Source of the DNA: Sphingobium sp. 15-1
Lineage (GTDB): Bacteria; Pseudomonadota; Alphaproteobacteria; Sphingomonadales; Sphingomonadaceae
Length of the DNA: 64,000 nucleotides
Direction: 5' to 3'
Assembly (NCBI RefSeq): GCF_013375535.1
Contig: NZ_JABXJG010000001.1
Coordinates: 1,922,001-1,986,000 of the forward strand
Both the position numbers and the translations under genes were made by a program. This document shows, piece after piece, positions 49,337 to 61,538 of this stretch. Within the stretch, counting starts at the first letter, position 1. Each line of letters starts with the position of its first letter. Under the pieces are notes generated by a model that ran no database searches, was not told where the DNA came from, and saw only the letters and a program-made list of their open reading frames with translations.

Positions 49337-50722
49337 ATGCAGCCTGTCGTTTCCCCGTTTTCCCGCATTGGCAGCACGGCCGCCAAGGGCCTGCGCACCC
49401 TGCTTCTGTCCTCCGCCCTGCTGGCGACGGGGGTGACGGGGGTTGCCGCCCAGACGGTGGGCGACGACGATAGCGTCGCCTCGCAGCAGCTCAATCTGCC
49501 CAAGGATGTGACCGTCTTCGGCAAGAGCGACCCCAATGTCCGCAAGGCGACCGCCATCGTCAACGGCCGCATCATCACCGGCACGGATGTCGACCAGCGC
49601 CTGGCCCTGATCATCACCGCCAATGGCGGCAAGGTGTCGGATGAGGAAAAGGAAAGGCTGCGCGTGCAGGTGCTGCGCAACCTGATCGACGAGACGCTCC
49701 AGATTCAGGAAGCCTCCGCCAACGACATCAAGGTGGACAAGGCGGAAATCGAGCAGAGCTATGAGCGGGTGGCGGCCAATTTCCGCCAGTCGCCCGCCCA
49801 GTTCGACCAATATCTGCGCCAGCAAGGCAGCGCGTCCGCCAGCATCAAGCGCCAGATCGAGGGCGAACTGGCCTGGAGCCGCCTGCTCCGCCGCAACATC
49901 CAGCCCTTCGTCAACGTGTCGGAGGATGAGGTGAAGTCGGTGGTCGACCGCATGAACGCGGCCAAGGGCAGCGACGAGTTCCGCATCGGTGAGATCTACC
50001 TGTCGGCCACGCCGGAAAATCAGCAGCAGATCGTCGCCAACGCCCGCAACATCATCGAACAGATCAAGCAGGGCGGCAGCTTCGCCGCCTATGCGCGGCA
50101 ATTCTCCGAAGCGTCCACGGCGGCGGTCGGCGGCGATCTCGGCTGGGTCCGCCCCGCGCAGTTGCCCGACGAACTAGCGCAGGCCGCGAATGAGATGCAG
50201 GTCGGCCAGATCGCAGGCCCCATCAGCGTGCCCGGCGGCGTGTCGGTCATCTATGTGATGGACAAGCGCAAGGTGCTGACCGCCGATCCGCGCGACGCGC
50301 TGCTCAGCCTCAAACAGCTTTCCGTCAGCTTCCCCGCCGGCACGACCAAGGAACAGGCGAGCACCAGGGCCGCCGCCTTCGCCGCGCAGGTCAAGACGAT
50401 CAAGGGCTGCGGCCAGGCCAATGAACTGGGCGGCAAGATTGGCGCCGACGTGGTCGACAACGACAATGTGAAGCTGCGCGACCTGCCGCCGCAATTGCAG
50501 GACATCCTCTTGAACCTCCAGGTGGGTGAGGCGACGCCGCCCTTCGGCTCGATCAACGACGGCGTGCGCGTGCTGGTCGTCTGCGGCCGCGACGAAGCCT
50601 CTTCCGCCGCCGCGCCCAATGCCGAACAGATCATGGCGCAGTTGGAGGAAGAACGGGTCAACAAGCGCGCCCGCATCTATCTGCGCGACCTCCGCCGCGA
50701 TGCCGTTATCGACTATAACTGA
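49337..50722 (+). CDS. surA: Periplasmic chaperone/peptidyl-prolyl isomerase SurA
   Basis: 461 residues. Signal peptide ends near GVAAQ; SurA N-terminal domain (ATAIVNGRIITGTDVDQRLALII), then one parvulin PPIase domain (about 215-315: RIGEIYLSATPENQQQIVANARNIIEQIKQGGSFAAYARQFSEA...GGDLGWV) and a second degenerate one. Helps outer-membrane proteins such as LptD fold. ATG at 49337 has a distant GGAGAG; an in-frame TTG at 49328 fits that site better. Confidence 0.93.
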   Translation: MQPVVSPFSRIGSTAAKGLRTLLLSSALLATGVTGVAAQTVGDDDSVASQQLNLPKDVTVFGKSDPNVRKATAIVNGRIITGTDVDQRLALIITANGGKVSDEEKERLRVQVLRNLIDETLQIQEASANDIKVDKAEIEQSYERVAANFRQSPAQFDQYLRQQGSASASIKRQIEGELAWSRLLRRNIQPFVNVSEDEVKSVVDRMNAAKGSDEFRIGEIYLSATPENQQQIVANARNIIEQIKQGGSFAAYARQFSEASTAAVGGDLGWVRPAQLPDELAQAANEMQVGQIAGPISVPGGVSVIYVMDKRKVLTADPRDALLSLKQLSVSFPAGTTKEQASTRAAAFAAQVKTIKGCGQANELGGKIGADVVDNDNVKLRDLPPQLQDILLNLQVGEATPPFGSINDGVRVLVVCGRDEASSAAAPNAEQIMAQLEEERVNKRARIYLRDLRRDAVIDYN

Positions 50723-50741
50723 TCCGGCGGACCCTCAAACG

Positions 50742-51737
50742 ATGGGGCCGCCCTTCGCCGTATCGCTGGGCGATCCGGCGGGCATCGGGCCGGAAATCGT
50801 TGCCAAGAGCTGGGTCATGCGGGAAGCGCGGGGCCTGCCGCCCTTCTTCGCGGTGGGCGACGCCGCGTCGCTGCGCGCCGTCTGGTCCGGCCCGATCGAG
50901 ACGGTCAGCACACCCGAGGAAGCCGCCGCTGCGTTCGACAGCGCCCTCCCCTGCCTGCAAGTCGCAGACGCGGGGGAGATCATCCCCGGCTCGCCCTGCA
51001 TGGACGGGGCGCGCACCGCTTTCCAGGCGCTGGAGGTCGCGGTCGGCCTCGCCCGCAGCGGATCGGCGGCAGGGATCGTCACCGCCCCGGTCGGCAAGGA
51101 GCAGCTTTACGGTGTCGGCTTCACCCATCCCGGCCAGACCGAATTCATTGCCGAACGCTGCGGCGTCGCGCCGCACAATGCGGTGATGATGCTGGCCGGG
51201 CCGTCGCTGAAGGTCGTGCCGGTCACCATCCATATCCCGCTGGCCGATGTCCCTTCCGTGCTGACGATCGACCTGATCCGCGCTCGCGCCATCACCACCG
51301 CCAAGGGGCTTCAGCGCAATTTCGGCATAGGCCGTCCGCGCCTGGTCGTCGCCGGTCTCAACCCCCATGCGGGCGAGGGCGGCGCGCTCGGCCGGGAGGA
51401 GATCGACATCATCCGCCCCGCCGTGGAATCGCTCCAGGCCGAGGGATATGACATTAGCGGCCCGCTCGCCGCCGACACGCTGTTCCACACGCGCGCCCGC
51501 GAGACCTACGACGCCGCGCTCTGCATGTATCATGATCAGGCGCTGATCCCGATCAAGACGCTGAACTTCGATGAAGGCGTCAACATCACCCTGGGCCTTC
51601 CCATCGTGCGCACCTCGCCCGACCATGGCACCGCCTTCGGCATCGCAGGCAAGGATAGCGCCAATCCCGGCGCGATGATGGCGGCGATCAAGATGGCCGC
51701 CGAAGCCGCCCGCGCCCGGCTCACCCCCGGCTGCTGA
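50742..51737 (+). CDS. pdxA: 4-hydroxythreonine-4-phosphate dehydrogenase
   Basis: 331 residues with [19 protein letters not shown] at the start, GHTEF-like [15 protein letters not shown], and metal-binding His in NPHAGEGG and [12 protein letters not shown]. Pyridoxal phosphate synthesis. ATG at 50742 follows GGCGGA; an ATG at 50700 inside surA is an alternative. Confidence 0.95.
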   Translation: MGPPFAVSLGDPAGIGPEIVAKSWVMREARGLPPFFAVGDAASLRAVWSGPIETVSTPEEAAAAFDSALPCLQVADAGEIIPGSPCMDGARTAFQALEVAVGLARSGSAAGIVTAPVGKEQLYGVGFTHPGQTEFIAERCGVAPHNAVMMLAGPSLKVVPVTIHIPLADVPSVLTIDLIRARAITTAKGLQRNFGIGRPRLVVAGLNPHAGEGGALGREEIDIIRPAVESLQAEGYDISGPLAADTLFHTRARETYDAALCMYHDQALIPIKTLNFDEGVNITLGLPIVRTSPDHGTAFGIAGKDSANPGAMMAAIKMAAEAARARLTPGC

Positions 51738-51742
51738 GGCCC

Positions 51743-52600
51743 ATGGCTACCGATACCCGCCCCCAGCTCCCGCTGCCCAAGCTCCCGCCGCTGCGCGACG
51801 TCATCGCCGCCCACGGATTGCAGGCCAGCAAGGCGCTCGGCCAGAATTTCCTGCTGGACGAACAGTTGCTGGACCGCATCGCCGCTATTCCCGGATCGCT
51901 GGAAGGCCAGCCCGCTTTCGAGGTCGGCCCCGGCCCCGGCGGCCTGACCCGCGCCATCCTCCGCGCGGGCGCGAAGCTCGTCGCGGTCGAGCGCGACCGG
52001 CGCTGCCTCCCCGCCCTGGCCGAACTGGACGAAGCCTTCCCCGGCCAGCTCCGCGTCCTTTCCGGCGACGCCATGCAGGTCGACGCCCGCGCCGAAGCGG
52101 GCGAAGGCGCGCATATCATCGCCAACCTGCCCTATAATGTCGGCACGGCGCTGCTGATCGGCTGGCTCTCGGCGGAGTGGACGCCGCTCCCCTGGTGGTC
52201 GACCCTGACGCTGATGTTCCAGATGGAAGTGGCCGAACGCATCGTGGCGAAACCGGGCGGCGACCATTATGGCCGCCTTGCCGTGCTGTCCCAATGGCGC
52301 AGCGACGCCCGCATCGCGATGAAGGTCCACCGCAGCGCCTTCACGCCCCCGCCCAAGGTCATGTCCGCGGTCGTCCACATCACGCCCAAACTCGCCCCCG
52401 AAGGCGTGCAGTTGAAGCATCTCGAACGCCTGACCGCCGCCGCCTTCGGCCAGCGCCGCAAGATGCTGCGCCAAAGCCTGAAGGGCCTGCCCGGCGCGCT
52501 GGACGCGCTGGAGACAGTCGGCATCGACCCACAACGCCGCGCCGAAACCGTCAGCGTCGAGGAATTCGTGGATGTGGCGCGGGTGTTGGGACGCGTTTAG
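51743..52600 (+). CDS. rsmA: 16S rRNA (A1518/A1519) dimethyltransferase
   Basis: 285 residues. [15 protein letters not shown] start motif, [17 protein letters not shown] site, and [11 protein letters not shown] catalytic motif. Methylates the two adjacent adenines near the 3' end of 16S rRNA. Starts 5 bases after the pdxA stop. Confidence 0.96.
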   Translation: MATDTRPQLPLPKLPPLRDVIAAHGLQASKALGQNFLLDEQLLDRIAAIPGSLEGQPAFEVGPGPGGLTRAILRAGAKLVAVERDRRCLPALAELDEAFPGQLRVLSGDAMQVDARAEAGEGAHIIANLPYNVGTALLIGWLSAEWTPLPWWSTLTLMFQMEVAERIVAKPGGDHYGRLAVLSQWRSDARIAMKVHRSAFTPPPKVMSAVVHITPKLAPEGVQLKHLERLTAAAFGQRRKMLRQSLKGLPGALDALETVGIDPQRRAETVSVEEFVDVARVLGRV

Positions 52601-52690
52601 CTTTCAAATCCGGCTTGGGTGGGTAGGGGACCGTCTGCTTCGGAGCCGATAGCTGTGGTAACCTAACCATCCTCATGCAAGATAAAGTTC

Positions 52691-52861
52691 ATGACATTGG
52701 ATGAAGAAAGCGAGCGAGCAACATGTATGTTGCTAGGCAAGGCCATCAGACGGATTGCTCGATTCCGGGAAACAGAAATTCTCATAGAATTTGAGGACGG
52801 CACGCGGCTTTTTGTCGATAGCGCAACGCCTTTGCAGCTATCTATTCAAGAGGCCGTATGA
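52691..52861 (+). CDS. 56-residue hypothetical protein
   Basis: Frame from ATG at 52691: MTLDEESERATCMLLG, later ETEILIEFEDGTRLF and LQLSIQEAV. The pattern of acidic start, basic helix and a short beta segment looks like a genuine small protein. Its stop overlaps the next start (ATGA at 52858-52861), suggesting coupling. GC content is lower than in the neighbouring core genes. Function unknown. Confidence 0.6.
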   Translation: MTLDEESERATCMLLGKAIRRIARFRETEILIEFEDGTRLFVDSATPLQLSIQEAV

Positions 52862-53181
52862 AAGGTTTGAACGGCGACGACGGGTGGAAAGCGGTCATTA
52901 ACTCGATAGTCCTACAGCGGCACAGGAAAGGAAATGCCGTGCGGAAAATGAAGTTATCTCAACGGGCGCTTATATATGGAATAGCCTTCGCATTATTCGC
53001 CGCTGGCTTTGCGGTCCGGTTTCTTTCCCTTCCCGCATGGCTCAATCTCACGATTTACGGGATTTTCGCTGCGCCAGTGATCTGGTTGGCCTGCCGCGAA
53101 TTGATCAAACGAAAAGCAGAAAAGCGGATAGACCGAGAGGCCGCTTGGCGCGCCTTTATCCGCGACCGCAACGTCCGTTAG
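52858..53181 (+). CDS. Small membrane protein, unknown
   Basis: 107 residues with two hydrophobic segments (IYGIAFALFAAGFAVRF and LTIYGIFAAPVIWLA) and a basic C-terminal tail. Translation may start at 52858, overlapping the previous gene with AAGAGG upstream, or at GTG 52939/ATG 52948 near AAAGGA. With its 56-residue partner it forms a lower-GC islet between rsmA and the TPR gene, perhaps acquired. The 277 bases after it (53182-53458) show no gene. Confidence 0.6.
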   Translation: MKGLNGDDGWKAVINSIVLQRHRKGNAVRKMKLSQRALIYGIAFALFAAGFAVRFLSLPAWLNLTIYGIFAAPVIWLACRELIKRKAEKRIDREAAWRAFIRDRNVR

Positions 53182-53458
53182 TGGTCGTTTTCAGACCATC
53201 CTTTCAATCATCCGGCCCCGAACTTGGGTGACTGGCTTGGGATCAACGTAACCCACCGGCCACAGCATCGCCAAAAAACATCCTATTTTTCCACCCGACC
53301 AGGATTTTGCCTGTCCTATTCCGAGCCCGCAGGCTTATCCCGCATCCCTCTTTGAAACGTCAGATAATCGCGTCACCCCGCATACGCGCGCAGGCACGCG
53401 CGCGCGTACACTGTGAACTTCGGCATGATATGGTCGAAAACCGCCCCGAAAAAACAGG

Positions 53459-53977
53459 TCAAGGCGTCTCGGTTGCAGACCCCTTGGGCGCAGGCACGCT
53501 ATCCTTCGCGCTCAACACCGTAGCGGGCGGCCCCTTCTCGATGGCGGCGGCAAGCTGCCCCACGGCGGCGCAATTTCCCTTGCACAGCCCCTGCGCCTGG
53601 GCAAGATTTTCCTTGGCCTTGGCGATCGCGCCCTTTTCGACCATCGCCTCGCCCTGTCCCACCAAAGCGGCGACGTCATTGGGCTCCAGCAACAGCGCCT
53701 CGCGATAGAGGCGGATCGCCTTGCCCTGCAAACCCTGCGCCCGCGCCACCTGCGCCAGCTCGATATAGGCGGTGCGGTTGCGCGGATCGACCGCCAGCGC
53801 GCTTTCCAGCGCATCGGTTGCGCCCTGATAATTGCCTGCCTTGCGCGCCGCCTCGCCAGCCTTCTGCCATTCGATCGAGAGCGGCGAAATCTGCGAATCC
53901 GGCCGCTGCGACAGGCCTGCGCTGGAAACCGTGGTCAGCAGGACAGCCAAGGCGATCGAAGCAGGGGTAAAACGCAT
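53459..53977 (-). CDS. Exported tetratricopeptide-repeat protein
   Basis: 172 residues: signal peptide ([19 protein letters not shown]), then about three TPR motifs ([95 protein letters not shown]). Ends in a Pro/Ala-rich tail. Probably a periplasmic protein-protein scaffold. ATG at 53977 has GGAG six bases upstream. Confidence 0.82.
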   Translation of the reverse strand: MRFTPASIALAVLLTTVSSAGLSQRPDSQISPLSIEWQKAGEAARKAGNYQGATDALESALAVDPRNRTAYIELAQVARAQGLQGKAIRLYREALLLEPNDVAALVGQGEAMVEKGAIAKAKENLAQAQGLCKGNCAAVGQLAAAIEKGPPATVLSAKDSVPAPKGSATETP

Positions 53978-54069
53978 GCACAACTCCAGCCATGTTTCAG
54001 GCATTGATTCCGACCCAAATTCCGGCTGACAAGTGTCGCGATTTTGCGCCCGCTTGTCCATCGACTCTT

Positions 54070-55257
54070 TCAAACGGCCCGCCGCAAGCGCGCAACATAG
54101 AAGCCGTCGGTGCCGTCATGGCCCGGCGTCAGCAGCAGCCCGTCGCCATGGGCGCGGCCCATCGCCGCTTCGATCCGTTCGACGGTCCATCCGTCATGCC
54201 GTTCCAGAAATGCCCGCACCTGATCCCGCCCCTCCCGGTCCGTCAGCGCGCAGACAGCATAGATCAACGCCCCGCCCGGCGCCAGCAGCGGAGCCGCGAA
54301 ATCCAGGATTCGCGCCTGTTCCGCCACCAGCCGGTCGAGCCGCGCCGGGGTCAGCCGCCAGCGCGCCTCCGGATTGCGCCGCCAGGTGCCGGTGCCCGAA
54401 CAGGGCGCATCGACCAGCACCACATCCGCCCGCCCTTTCAGGCTGTCCAGCGCGCCCGCCTCATGCCCCTGGTCGAGCAGCAGCGTCTCTATGAAGGTCG
54501 CCCCCGCCCGCTCGGCACGCGGATCAAGCCGCGCCAGACGCGAACGGATGGTGTCGGCGGCGATCAGCACACCCTTCCCGCCCCCATTGCCACCCATGGC
54601 CGCGGCCAGCGCCAGCGTCTTGCCGCCCGCTCCGGCGCAAAGGTCGATGACGGTCATGCCCGGCGCAACCCCGCAGGCGGCGGAGATCAACTGGCTGCCC
54701 GCATCCTGCACCTCGACCTGGCCCCATTTCCAGGGATCGCTCTGCTCGACCGGCGCGCCTTCGGGCAGGCGCAGCGCATCGGGCAGCCCGGCTATGCGGG
54801 CGGCTTCCGGATAATGCGGCGCAACCCTGTCCGGATCGGCCTTCAGCCGGTTGACGCGCAGATCGACCGGCGCCCGGCCAAGCAGCGCGTCCCGTTCCAC
54901 CGGCGCCGCCAGCAGAGGCTCGATCCAGCCGGGCACGACACCCGCCGGAGCGCCCGCTTCGTCATCGGCAATCGGCGCGGGCCCATGCGCCGATCCGTCG
55001 AACAGAGCCGCCAATTCCGCACGCTCGCGCGCCAGACCAACCATGGCGGCGCGCCCGCTCTCAGGCCGCTCGGCCACGCGGCGCACCGCATCATAGACAT
55101 GGTCGCGCACCGCCCGCCGGTCGCGTGACCCGGCATAGCGGCGTTCCTTGAAATAGCGGGCGATCAGCGTGTCCGCCGCCGGCCCGCCATCCCGCGCCGA
55201 CGCGATGATGGCGTCGAGCAGTTCGATGGCGGCCTGAACACGAGCGGATGGAGTCAT
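54070..55257 (-). CDS. rsmB: 16S rRNA (cytosine-5) methyltransferase, RsmB/NOP2 family
   Basis: 395 residues. N-terminal NusB-like helical part, then a SAM domain: [33 protein letters not shown] (catalytic Cys in PC) and [11 protein letters not shown] (second Cys). Assignment to RsmB itself rather than another NOP2-type paralog is likely but not certain. Confidence 0.85.
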   Translation of the reverse strand: MTPSARVQAAIELLDAIIASARDGGPAADTLIARYFKERRYAGSRDRRAVRDHVYDAVRRVAERPESGRAAMVGLARERAELAALFDGSAHGPAPIADDEAGAPAGVVPGWIEPLLAAPVERDALLGRAPVDLRVNRLKADPDRVAPHYPEAARIAGLPDALRLPEGAPVEQSDPWKWGQVEVQDAGSQLISAACGVAPGMTVIDLCAGAGGKTLALAAAMGGNGGGKGVLIAADTIRSRLARLDPRAERAGATFIETLLLDQGHEAGALDSLKGRADVVLVDAPCSGTGTWRRNPEARWRLTPARLDRLVAEQARILDFAAPLLAPGGALIYAVCALTDREGRDQVRAFLERHDGWTVERIEAAMGRAHGDGLLLTPGHDGTDGFYVARLRRAV

Positions 55258-55268
55258 GACGAAACGCT

Positions 55269-55290
55269 CCCCTCCCCTTCAGGGGAGGGG
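55269..55290. repeat. Short GC hairpin between rsmB and guaB
   Basis: CCCCTCCCC and GGGGAGGGG pair with a TTCA loop. No T-run follows, so it is more likely a small palindromic repeat than a standard terminator. Confidence 0.55.
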
Positions 55291-55380
55291 CTGGGGGTGG
55301 GGGCGTGCCTCGAACGCTGCGCCCGGTACCAATCCCCCACCTCAACCCCTCCCTGGAAGGAGCAGGGCTTGATCGAGGCC

Positions 55381-56919
<1,539 letters not shown>

Positions 56920-57042
56920 TTAACCAGCGAAACGACCAGACCCCCGGAGGCATTTTATTGCGTGAGCGCAGGAGAGCGGCGTTAGGTATCGGAAATGGGT
57001 GGGGAGCGGACGGTTCGCTTGCGGCGCTCTCCTTAGGGCATG

Positions 57043-57131
57043 CCGTGTTCCTGCGCAGGCAGGAGCCCAGTTCCGACCCTTGTGGACTGTCGGACCGTCC
57101 GAACTGGGTTCCTGCCTGCGCAGGAACACGG
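57043..57131. repeat. Long inverted repeat (31-bp arms, one mismatch)
   Basis: Arms 57043-57073 and 57101-57131 differ at one base and enclose 27 bases. Its ends share CCGTGxTCCTGCGCAGG with the palindrome at 44042. It occupies the middle of the 56839-57185 gap between guaB and ftsH; the guaB promoter presumably lies in 56839-57000 but was not identifiable. Confidence 0.8.
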
Positions 57132-57185
57132 GGCGCTTAGCGTCCGCTATTGCCTAAAAACGGCCAGCGGCACCCTTATGCATGG

Positions 57186-57214
57186 AAAAAGGGCACCGCC
57201 ATCCGGCAACGCCC
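57186..57214 (-). terminator. Rho-independent terminator of ftsH
   Basis: On the minus strand gggcgttgcc pairs with ggcggtgccc (ten pairs, three of them G-U, 4-nt loop) and TTTTT follows. It begins 22 bases past the ftsH stop. Confidence 0.75.
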
Positions 57215-57236
57215 CCTTCCTACCACTATATCTCGC

Positions 57237-59186
57237 TCAAGCGCCCGCGGGCGTCGGGTCTCCAAATGGCCCCTTGCGCCGCCGCGTCTTGGGGATGGAA
57301 GAGCCTGCCGCCGGGATCACCGAGGGCTTGATCGTCGTGCCGTCGTCCCGGGTGATCTCGCCCTTGTCGAGCAGCGTCTTGATCTCCTCGCCGGAGAGCG
57401 TCTCATATTCCAGCATCGCGTTGGCGAGCAGGTGCAACTGGTCCTCATGACCCTTCAGCACTTCCTGCGCCCGCGCATAGCCCTGCTCGACCAGCCCACG
57501 AATTTCCTTGTCGATCAGCTTCGCCGTCTCGTCCGACATATGGACGCGCTGGCTCTGCGAATAGCCCAGGAAGGTTTCGCCCTGCTGCTCCTCATATTGC
57601 AGCGGCCCCAGCTTGTCCGACATGCCCCATTGCGTGACCATGTCGCGCGCCAGCTTGGTCGCGTACTGGATGTCGCCCGAAGCGCCCGACGACACCTTGT
57701 CATAGCCGAAGATGATCTCCTCGGCCACGCGGCCGCCCATGGCGACGGCCATGTTCGCGTGCATCTTGTCACGGTGATAGCTGTAGCTGTCCCGCTCCGG
57801 CAGGCGCATCACCATGCCCAGCGCGCGGCCGCGCGGGATGATCGTCGCCTTGTGGATCGGATCGGACGCCGGTTCATGGACCGCGACGATGGCATGGCCC
57901 GCCTCATGATAGGCGGTCATCTTCTTCTCATCGTCGGTCATGACCATGGAGCGGCGCTCGCTGCCCATCATGACCTTGTCCTTGGCCGCCTCGAACTCGT
58001 CCATGGCGACCAGACGCTTGCCCCGGCGCGCCGCCATCAGCGCCGCTTCGTTGACAAGGTTCGCCAGATCAGCACCCGAGAAACCGGGCGTGCCCCGCGC
58101 AATGGTGCGCGGATTGACGTCCGGCGCCAGCGGCACCTTCTTCATGTGCACGGCCAGAATCTTCTCGCGGCCCTCAATATCCGGGCGCGGCACCACGACC
58201 TGACGGTCGAAACGACCCGGACGCAGCAACGCGGGGTCCAGCACGTCGGGACGGTTAGTCGCCGCGACGATGATGATGCCCTCATTCGCCTCGAAGCCAT
58301 CCATCTCGACCAGCAACTGGTTCAGCGTCTGCTCGCGCTCGTCATTGCCGTTGCCCAGACCCGCGCCGCGATGGCGGCCGACCGCGTCGATTTCGTCGAT
58401 GAAGACGATGCACGGCGCGTTCTTCTTGGCTTGTTCGAACATGTCGCGAACACGGCTCGCGCCGACGCCGACGAACATTTCGACAAAGTCAGACCCCGAA
58501 ATGGTGAAGAAAGGCACGCCCGCCTCGCCCGCAATGGCGCGGGCCAGCAGCGTCTTGCCCGTACCGGGCGAGCCGACCAGTAATGCGCCCTTGGGAATCT
58601 TGCCACCCAGCCGCGCGAATTTGGTCGGGTCCTTCAGAAATTCGACGATTTCCTGCAATTCCTCGCGCGCTTCGTCGATGCCCGCGACGTCATCAAAGGT
58701 CACCTTCCCATGCTTTTCGGTCAGCAGCTTGGCCTTCGACTTGCCAAAGCCCATGGCGCCGCCCGCGCCGCCGCCCTTCTGCATCTGGCGCAGCACGAAG
58801 AAAGCGATGCCCAGGATCAGCAGGAACGGCAGCGACTGGTAGATCAGGATCATCCAGAAGCTGGGCTGCTCCTCCGCCTGGCCGGAATATTTGACATTAT
58901 AGTCGTCCAGCAGGCCCGTGAGGCCCGGATCGTTCACCGGAACGGTGCTGAACTTCTGCCCGCTGGTCAGCGTGCCGGTGATCCGGTCGGTGGCGACCGC
59001 AACGTCCTTGACCTGCCCTTCCTGCACCTTGGCGCGGAATTCGGAATAGGCAATGCCCGTCCCGGCGCTGGACGCCGTGCGGCTGTCGAACATCGAGACG
59101 AAGAGCAGCAGGGCGACAATCACCCCCGCCCAAATCATCGCGCTCTTGATCCAGGGGTTACCCTGCGGGTCCTTCTCGTCGTTCAT
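57237..59186 (-). CDS. ftsH: ATP-dependent membrane zinc protease FtsH
   Basis: 649 residues. Two N-terminal membrane segments (about 13-30 and 109-128), AAA domain with GSPGTGKT (Walker A), [15 protein letters not shown] (Walker B) and SRH region [18 protein letters not shown], then HEAGH of the M41 protease. Degrades membrane proteins, including LpxC in proteobacteria. Confidence 0.97.
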   Translation of the reverse strand: MNDEKDPQGNPWIKSAMIWAGVIVALLLFVSMFDSRTASSAGTGIAYSEFRAKVQEGQVKDVAVATDRITGTLTSGQKFSTVPVNDPGLTGLLDDYNVKYSGQAEEQPSFWMILIYQSLPFLLILGIAFFVLRQMQKGGGAGGAMGFGKSKAKLLTEKHGKVTFDDVAGIDEAREELQEIVEFLKDPTKFARLGGKIPKGALLVGSPGTGKTLLARAIAGEAGVPFFTISGSDFVEMFVGVGASRVRDMFEQAKKNAPCIVFIDEIDAVGRHRGAGLGNGNDEREQTLNQLLVEMDGFEANEGIIIVAATNRPDVLDPALLRPGRFDRQVVVPRPDIEGREKILAVHMKKVPLAPDVNPRTIARGTPGFSGADLANLVNEAALMAARRGKRLVAMDEFEAAKDKVMMGSERRSMVMTDDEKKMTAYHEAGHAIVAVHEPASDPIHKATIIPRGRALGMVMRLPERDSYSYHRDKMHANMAVAMGGRVAEEIIFGYDKVSSGASGDIQYATKLARDMVTQWGMSDKLGPLQYEEQQGETFLGYSQSQRVHMSDETAKLIDKEIRGLVEQGYARAQEVLKGHEDQLHLLANAMLEYETLSGEEIKTLLDKGEITRDDGTTIKPSVIPAAGSSIPKTRRRKGPFGDPTPAGA

Positions 59187-59261
59187 TCACCACTCTCTTT
59201 CACCCGGCAAGATAGGGTGCCGCAGCAAAATCGCAAGCAGAGCCGCATGCGCAGCCGCCGT

Positions 59262-59453
59262 TCAGCCGCCGACAAATTGCGACAAAGCGATATAGGCCAG
59301 GATCACCGCGACCCCCGCCGACAGACCGCAGAGCATATAGCCCGTATAGAGCAGCATCGGCGGATGGGGTCTTTCCATCCTGTGGTTACGCTGCGCCGCT
59401 GAAAGAATGACACTGGCCAGCAGGCCGTATGTCACTGCCGCAAATTCAAACAT
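59262..59453 (-). CDS. Small two-helix membrane protein
   Basis: 63 residues starting MFEFAAVTYGLLASVILSAAQRNHR, with a second hydrophobic stretch GYMLCGLSAGVAVILAYIALSQF. GGGAA about nine bases upstream of the ATG. Lies between tilS and ftsH, probably in the same transcript. Unknown function. Confidence 0.55.
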   Translation of the reverse strand: MFEFAAVTYGLLASVILSAAQRNHRMERPHPPMLLYTGYMLCGLSAGVAVILAYIALSQFVGG

Positions 59454-59584
59454 GAATCGAAAATTCCCACGCTCAACTGGGTTCATTAACCAGCATAGGC
59501 GTTAAGGAAAGGTCATTGCGCGCCCTCAAATCGACGGATTGTGGGAGTCCCGCGCCAGACCGTGGAACCTTTCCGTAACGACCT

Positions 59585-60529
59585 TCACTGCCAGCGCCGC
59601 TGGGGCGCGACTTTGAGGGTCCAGCGCTCCCCGCCCTTCAGCACGAGGCGGCCGATGCTCATCTTCCCGCCCCGGCGCGCCGCCGCGATCAGCCGGTCGA
59701 CCGCATCCCCACGCGGCGGCGCGGCATCCGGCTGCAACCGCGCCACCATCCGCAGGATCAAGCGGCGCAGCAGTTCGCGGGGAAGGTCGGTCCGGTCCAG
59801 CGCCAGCCCGTCCCCGTCCGGCAGCACATGGCGCGCCTCCAGCCCCTCGACCGCCCAATCCAACGCCTCCTCAGCCTCCGCCAAGGCCGCAGCGCTACGC
59901 CCTGCCGCCGCCGCGTCGATCCAGTCCACGCCGCTCAGCGCCATGCGCAGCGCGGCCCGGTCGAAACGCAGATCGCTGTTGGAAGGATCATCGACCTGCG
60001 GCAAGTCCCGCGCCAGCGCATAGGCGTGCAGGTCCGCCTTGCGCACGTCCAGAAGAGGCCGCAGCACCGTCCCCTGACGCGCCCGCACGCCCGCCAGCCC
60101 GCCGACACCCGCGCCCCGGTTCAGCCGCATCAACAGCGTCTCCAACTGATCGTCGGCATGATGGGCAGTCAGCAGCCAGTCCAGCCCACGCGCCGCCCGC
60201 CACTCTTCCAGCAAGGCATAGCGCTGCGCCCGCGCCCAACTTTGCACATTGCCCCGCACCGCGCCCTGCGGATGCAAGGTCGCATGCGCGATCCCGGCCT
60301 GCCTGCACCAGTCCGCCACCATCGCCGCTTCGGCAGCCGAAGCCTCGCGCAAGCCATGGTCGACCGTCGCCGCCTCGACCCGCCCCGGAAAGGCCCGCGC
60401 CGCCAGATCGAGCAAGGCCATGCTGTCCGGCCCGCCCGACACCGCCACGCCGAAACGGGCGCTGGCGGCATCCTCCACCAGCGCCTCGATCGCTTCCCTC
60501 AGCCGCGCTTCGGGCTCGCTCTCAGCCAC
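59585..60529 (-). CDS. tilS: tRNA(Ile)-lysidine synthase
   Basis: 314 residues from GTG. SGGPDSMALL is the PP-loop that binds ATP, TVDHGLR and HHADDQLETLLMRL are TilS signatures. Converts the wobble cytidine of the CAU-anticodon tRNA(Ile) to lysidine. Shorter than the E. coli enzyme, as in other alphaproteobacteria. Starts 7 bases after cpoB. Confidence 0.93.
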   Translation of the reverse strand: MAESEPEARLREAIEALVEDAASARFGVAVSGGPDSMALLDLAARAFPGRVEAATVDHGLREASAAEAAMVADWCRQAGIAHATLHPQGAVRGNVQSWARAQRYALLEEWRAARGLDWLLTAHHADDQLETLLMRLNRGAGVGGLAGVRARQGTVLRPLLDVRKADLHAYALARDLPQVDDPSNSDLRFDRAALRMALSGVDWIDAAAAGRSAAALAEAEEALDWAVEGLEARHVLPDGDGLALDRTDLPRELLRRLILRMVARLQPDAAPPRGDAVDRLIAAARRGGKMSIGRLVLKGGERWTLKVAPQRRWQ

Positions 60530-60536
60530 GGGCCCG

Positions 60537-61439
60537 TCAGGCCGTGCACTTGGCCCTGGTCCGGCCCTTGTCCATCATGCCGCGCAGGCCGGTCGACAGG
60601 CTGCCGCCATAGACCTGTTCCAGTTCCGCATAGACTTTGCAGGCATCGGCGGGCTTCTTGAGCTGGATCAGAGCCTCGCCCAGATAGGCCAGGCTGTCGG
60701 CCGCGCGGTCGCCCTTGGGCCGCTTCTGGTAATTTTCGTAGAAGGCGACGGACGCCAGCGCCGGCTTGCCATCGTCCAGATAGGCGCGGCCCAGCAGGTT
60801 CGCCGCCTTGCTGGCGACCGGGGTCGCGCCATATTTGTCGACCGTCGCCTTCAACTGCACCTGCGCCTCCGGATAGAATTTCGCGCCCCACAGGCGGAAG
60901 CCATAGGTATAGGCGTCATCCGCCTCATTGCCGGTCGAGGGCCGCTCGATCGCGGCGACGGCGGTCTTGCGCTCCTCGCTCGCGCCATTGGCGGCCGGGC
61001 GAGGCGTCGCGGGCCGGACCGGCGCCGGAGCGGCGGACGAGGACGGACCGACGGCCGGCGGCGGCGCCACAGCGGGCGCGGCGCGGCTTTCCTGCTCCGC
61101 CTTGTAGCGGTTGAACGCCTCTTCCAACTGTTTCAGCTTGAAGCTGTTCTCCTCCACCTGCCCGGTGATCGAGGCCAATTGCGATTCCAGCGCATTCACC
61201 CGCGCCGTCAGATCAGCGACCGGCGTGGAACTGGGCGATCCCGGTACCACGGCAGGCGCAGCCGGGCGCGTGATCTCCGCCTCCAGCGGCGCGCCGGCGG
61301 GAAACACCTTGCGCTGCACCGCGCGCATTTCCTTTTCCAGCCGGTCGACCCGCACGTCGACGCTGACATTCTGGGCCGCGACCGGCGGCGCGAGCGCGAT
61401 CAGCGCCAGTGCAGCGGTCGCGAAAAAAGCGTTACGCAT
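60537..61439 (-). CDS. cpoB: Cell-division coordinator CpoB (Tol-Pal system YbgF-like)
   Basis: 300 residues: signal peptide to AAQ, a coiled-coil oligomerisation segment (VDRLEKEMRAVQRK and ALESQLASITGQVEENSFKLKQLEEAF), a Pro/Ala linker, and C-terminal TPR repeats (AYTYGFRLWGAKFYPEAQVQLKATVDKYG). Periplasmic; links outer-membrane constriction to septal wall synthesis. Here placed ahead of tilS and ftsH. Confidence 0.88.
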   Translation of the reverse strand: MRNAFFATAALALIALAPPVAAQNVSVDVRVDRLEKEMRAVQRKVFPAGAPLEAEITRPAAPAVVPGSPSSTPVADLTARVNALESQLASITGQVEENSFKLKQLEEAFNRYKAEQESRAAPAVAPPPAVGPSSSAAPAPVRPATPRPAANGASEERKTAVAAIERPSTGNEADDAYTYGFRLWGAKFYPEAQVQLKATVDKYGATPVASKAANLLGRAYLDDGKPALASVAFYENYQKRPKGDRAADSLAYLGEALIQLKKPADACKVYAELEQVYGGSLSTGLRGMMDKGRTRAKCTA

Positions 61440-61538
61440 GATGATCCCCGACTAATATCCGGTCTTAACCATAGGGCGATAATCCGCCCGGTAAAGCGCG
61501 ACTTTGCGCCAAATTCCGCTGAATCGCCCCTGAACGGA

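Noticed and set aside
52717..52734. 18-base palindrome AGCAACATGTATGTTGCT inside the 56-residue gene
   Set aside because: It lies within coding sequence, has no second copy in the window and no regulator nearby.
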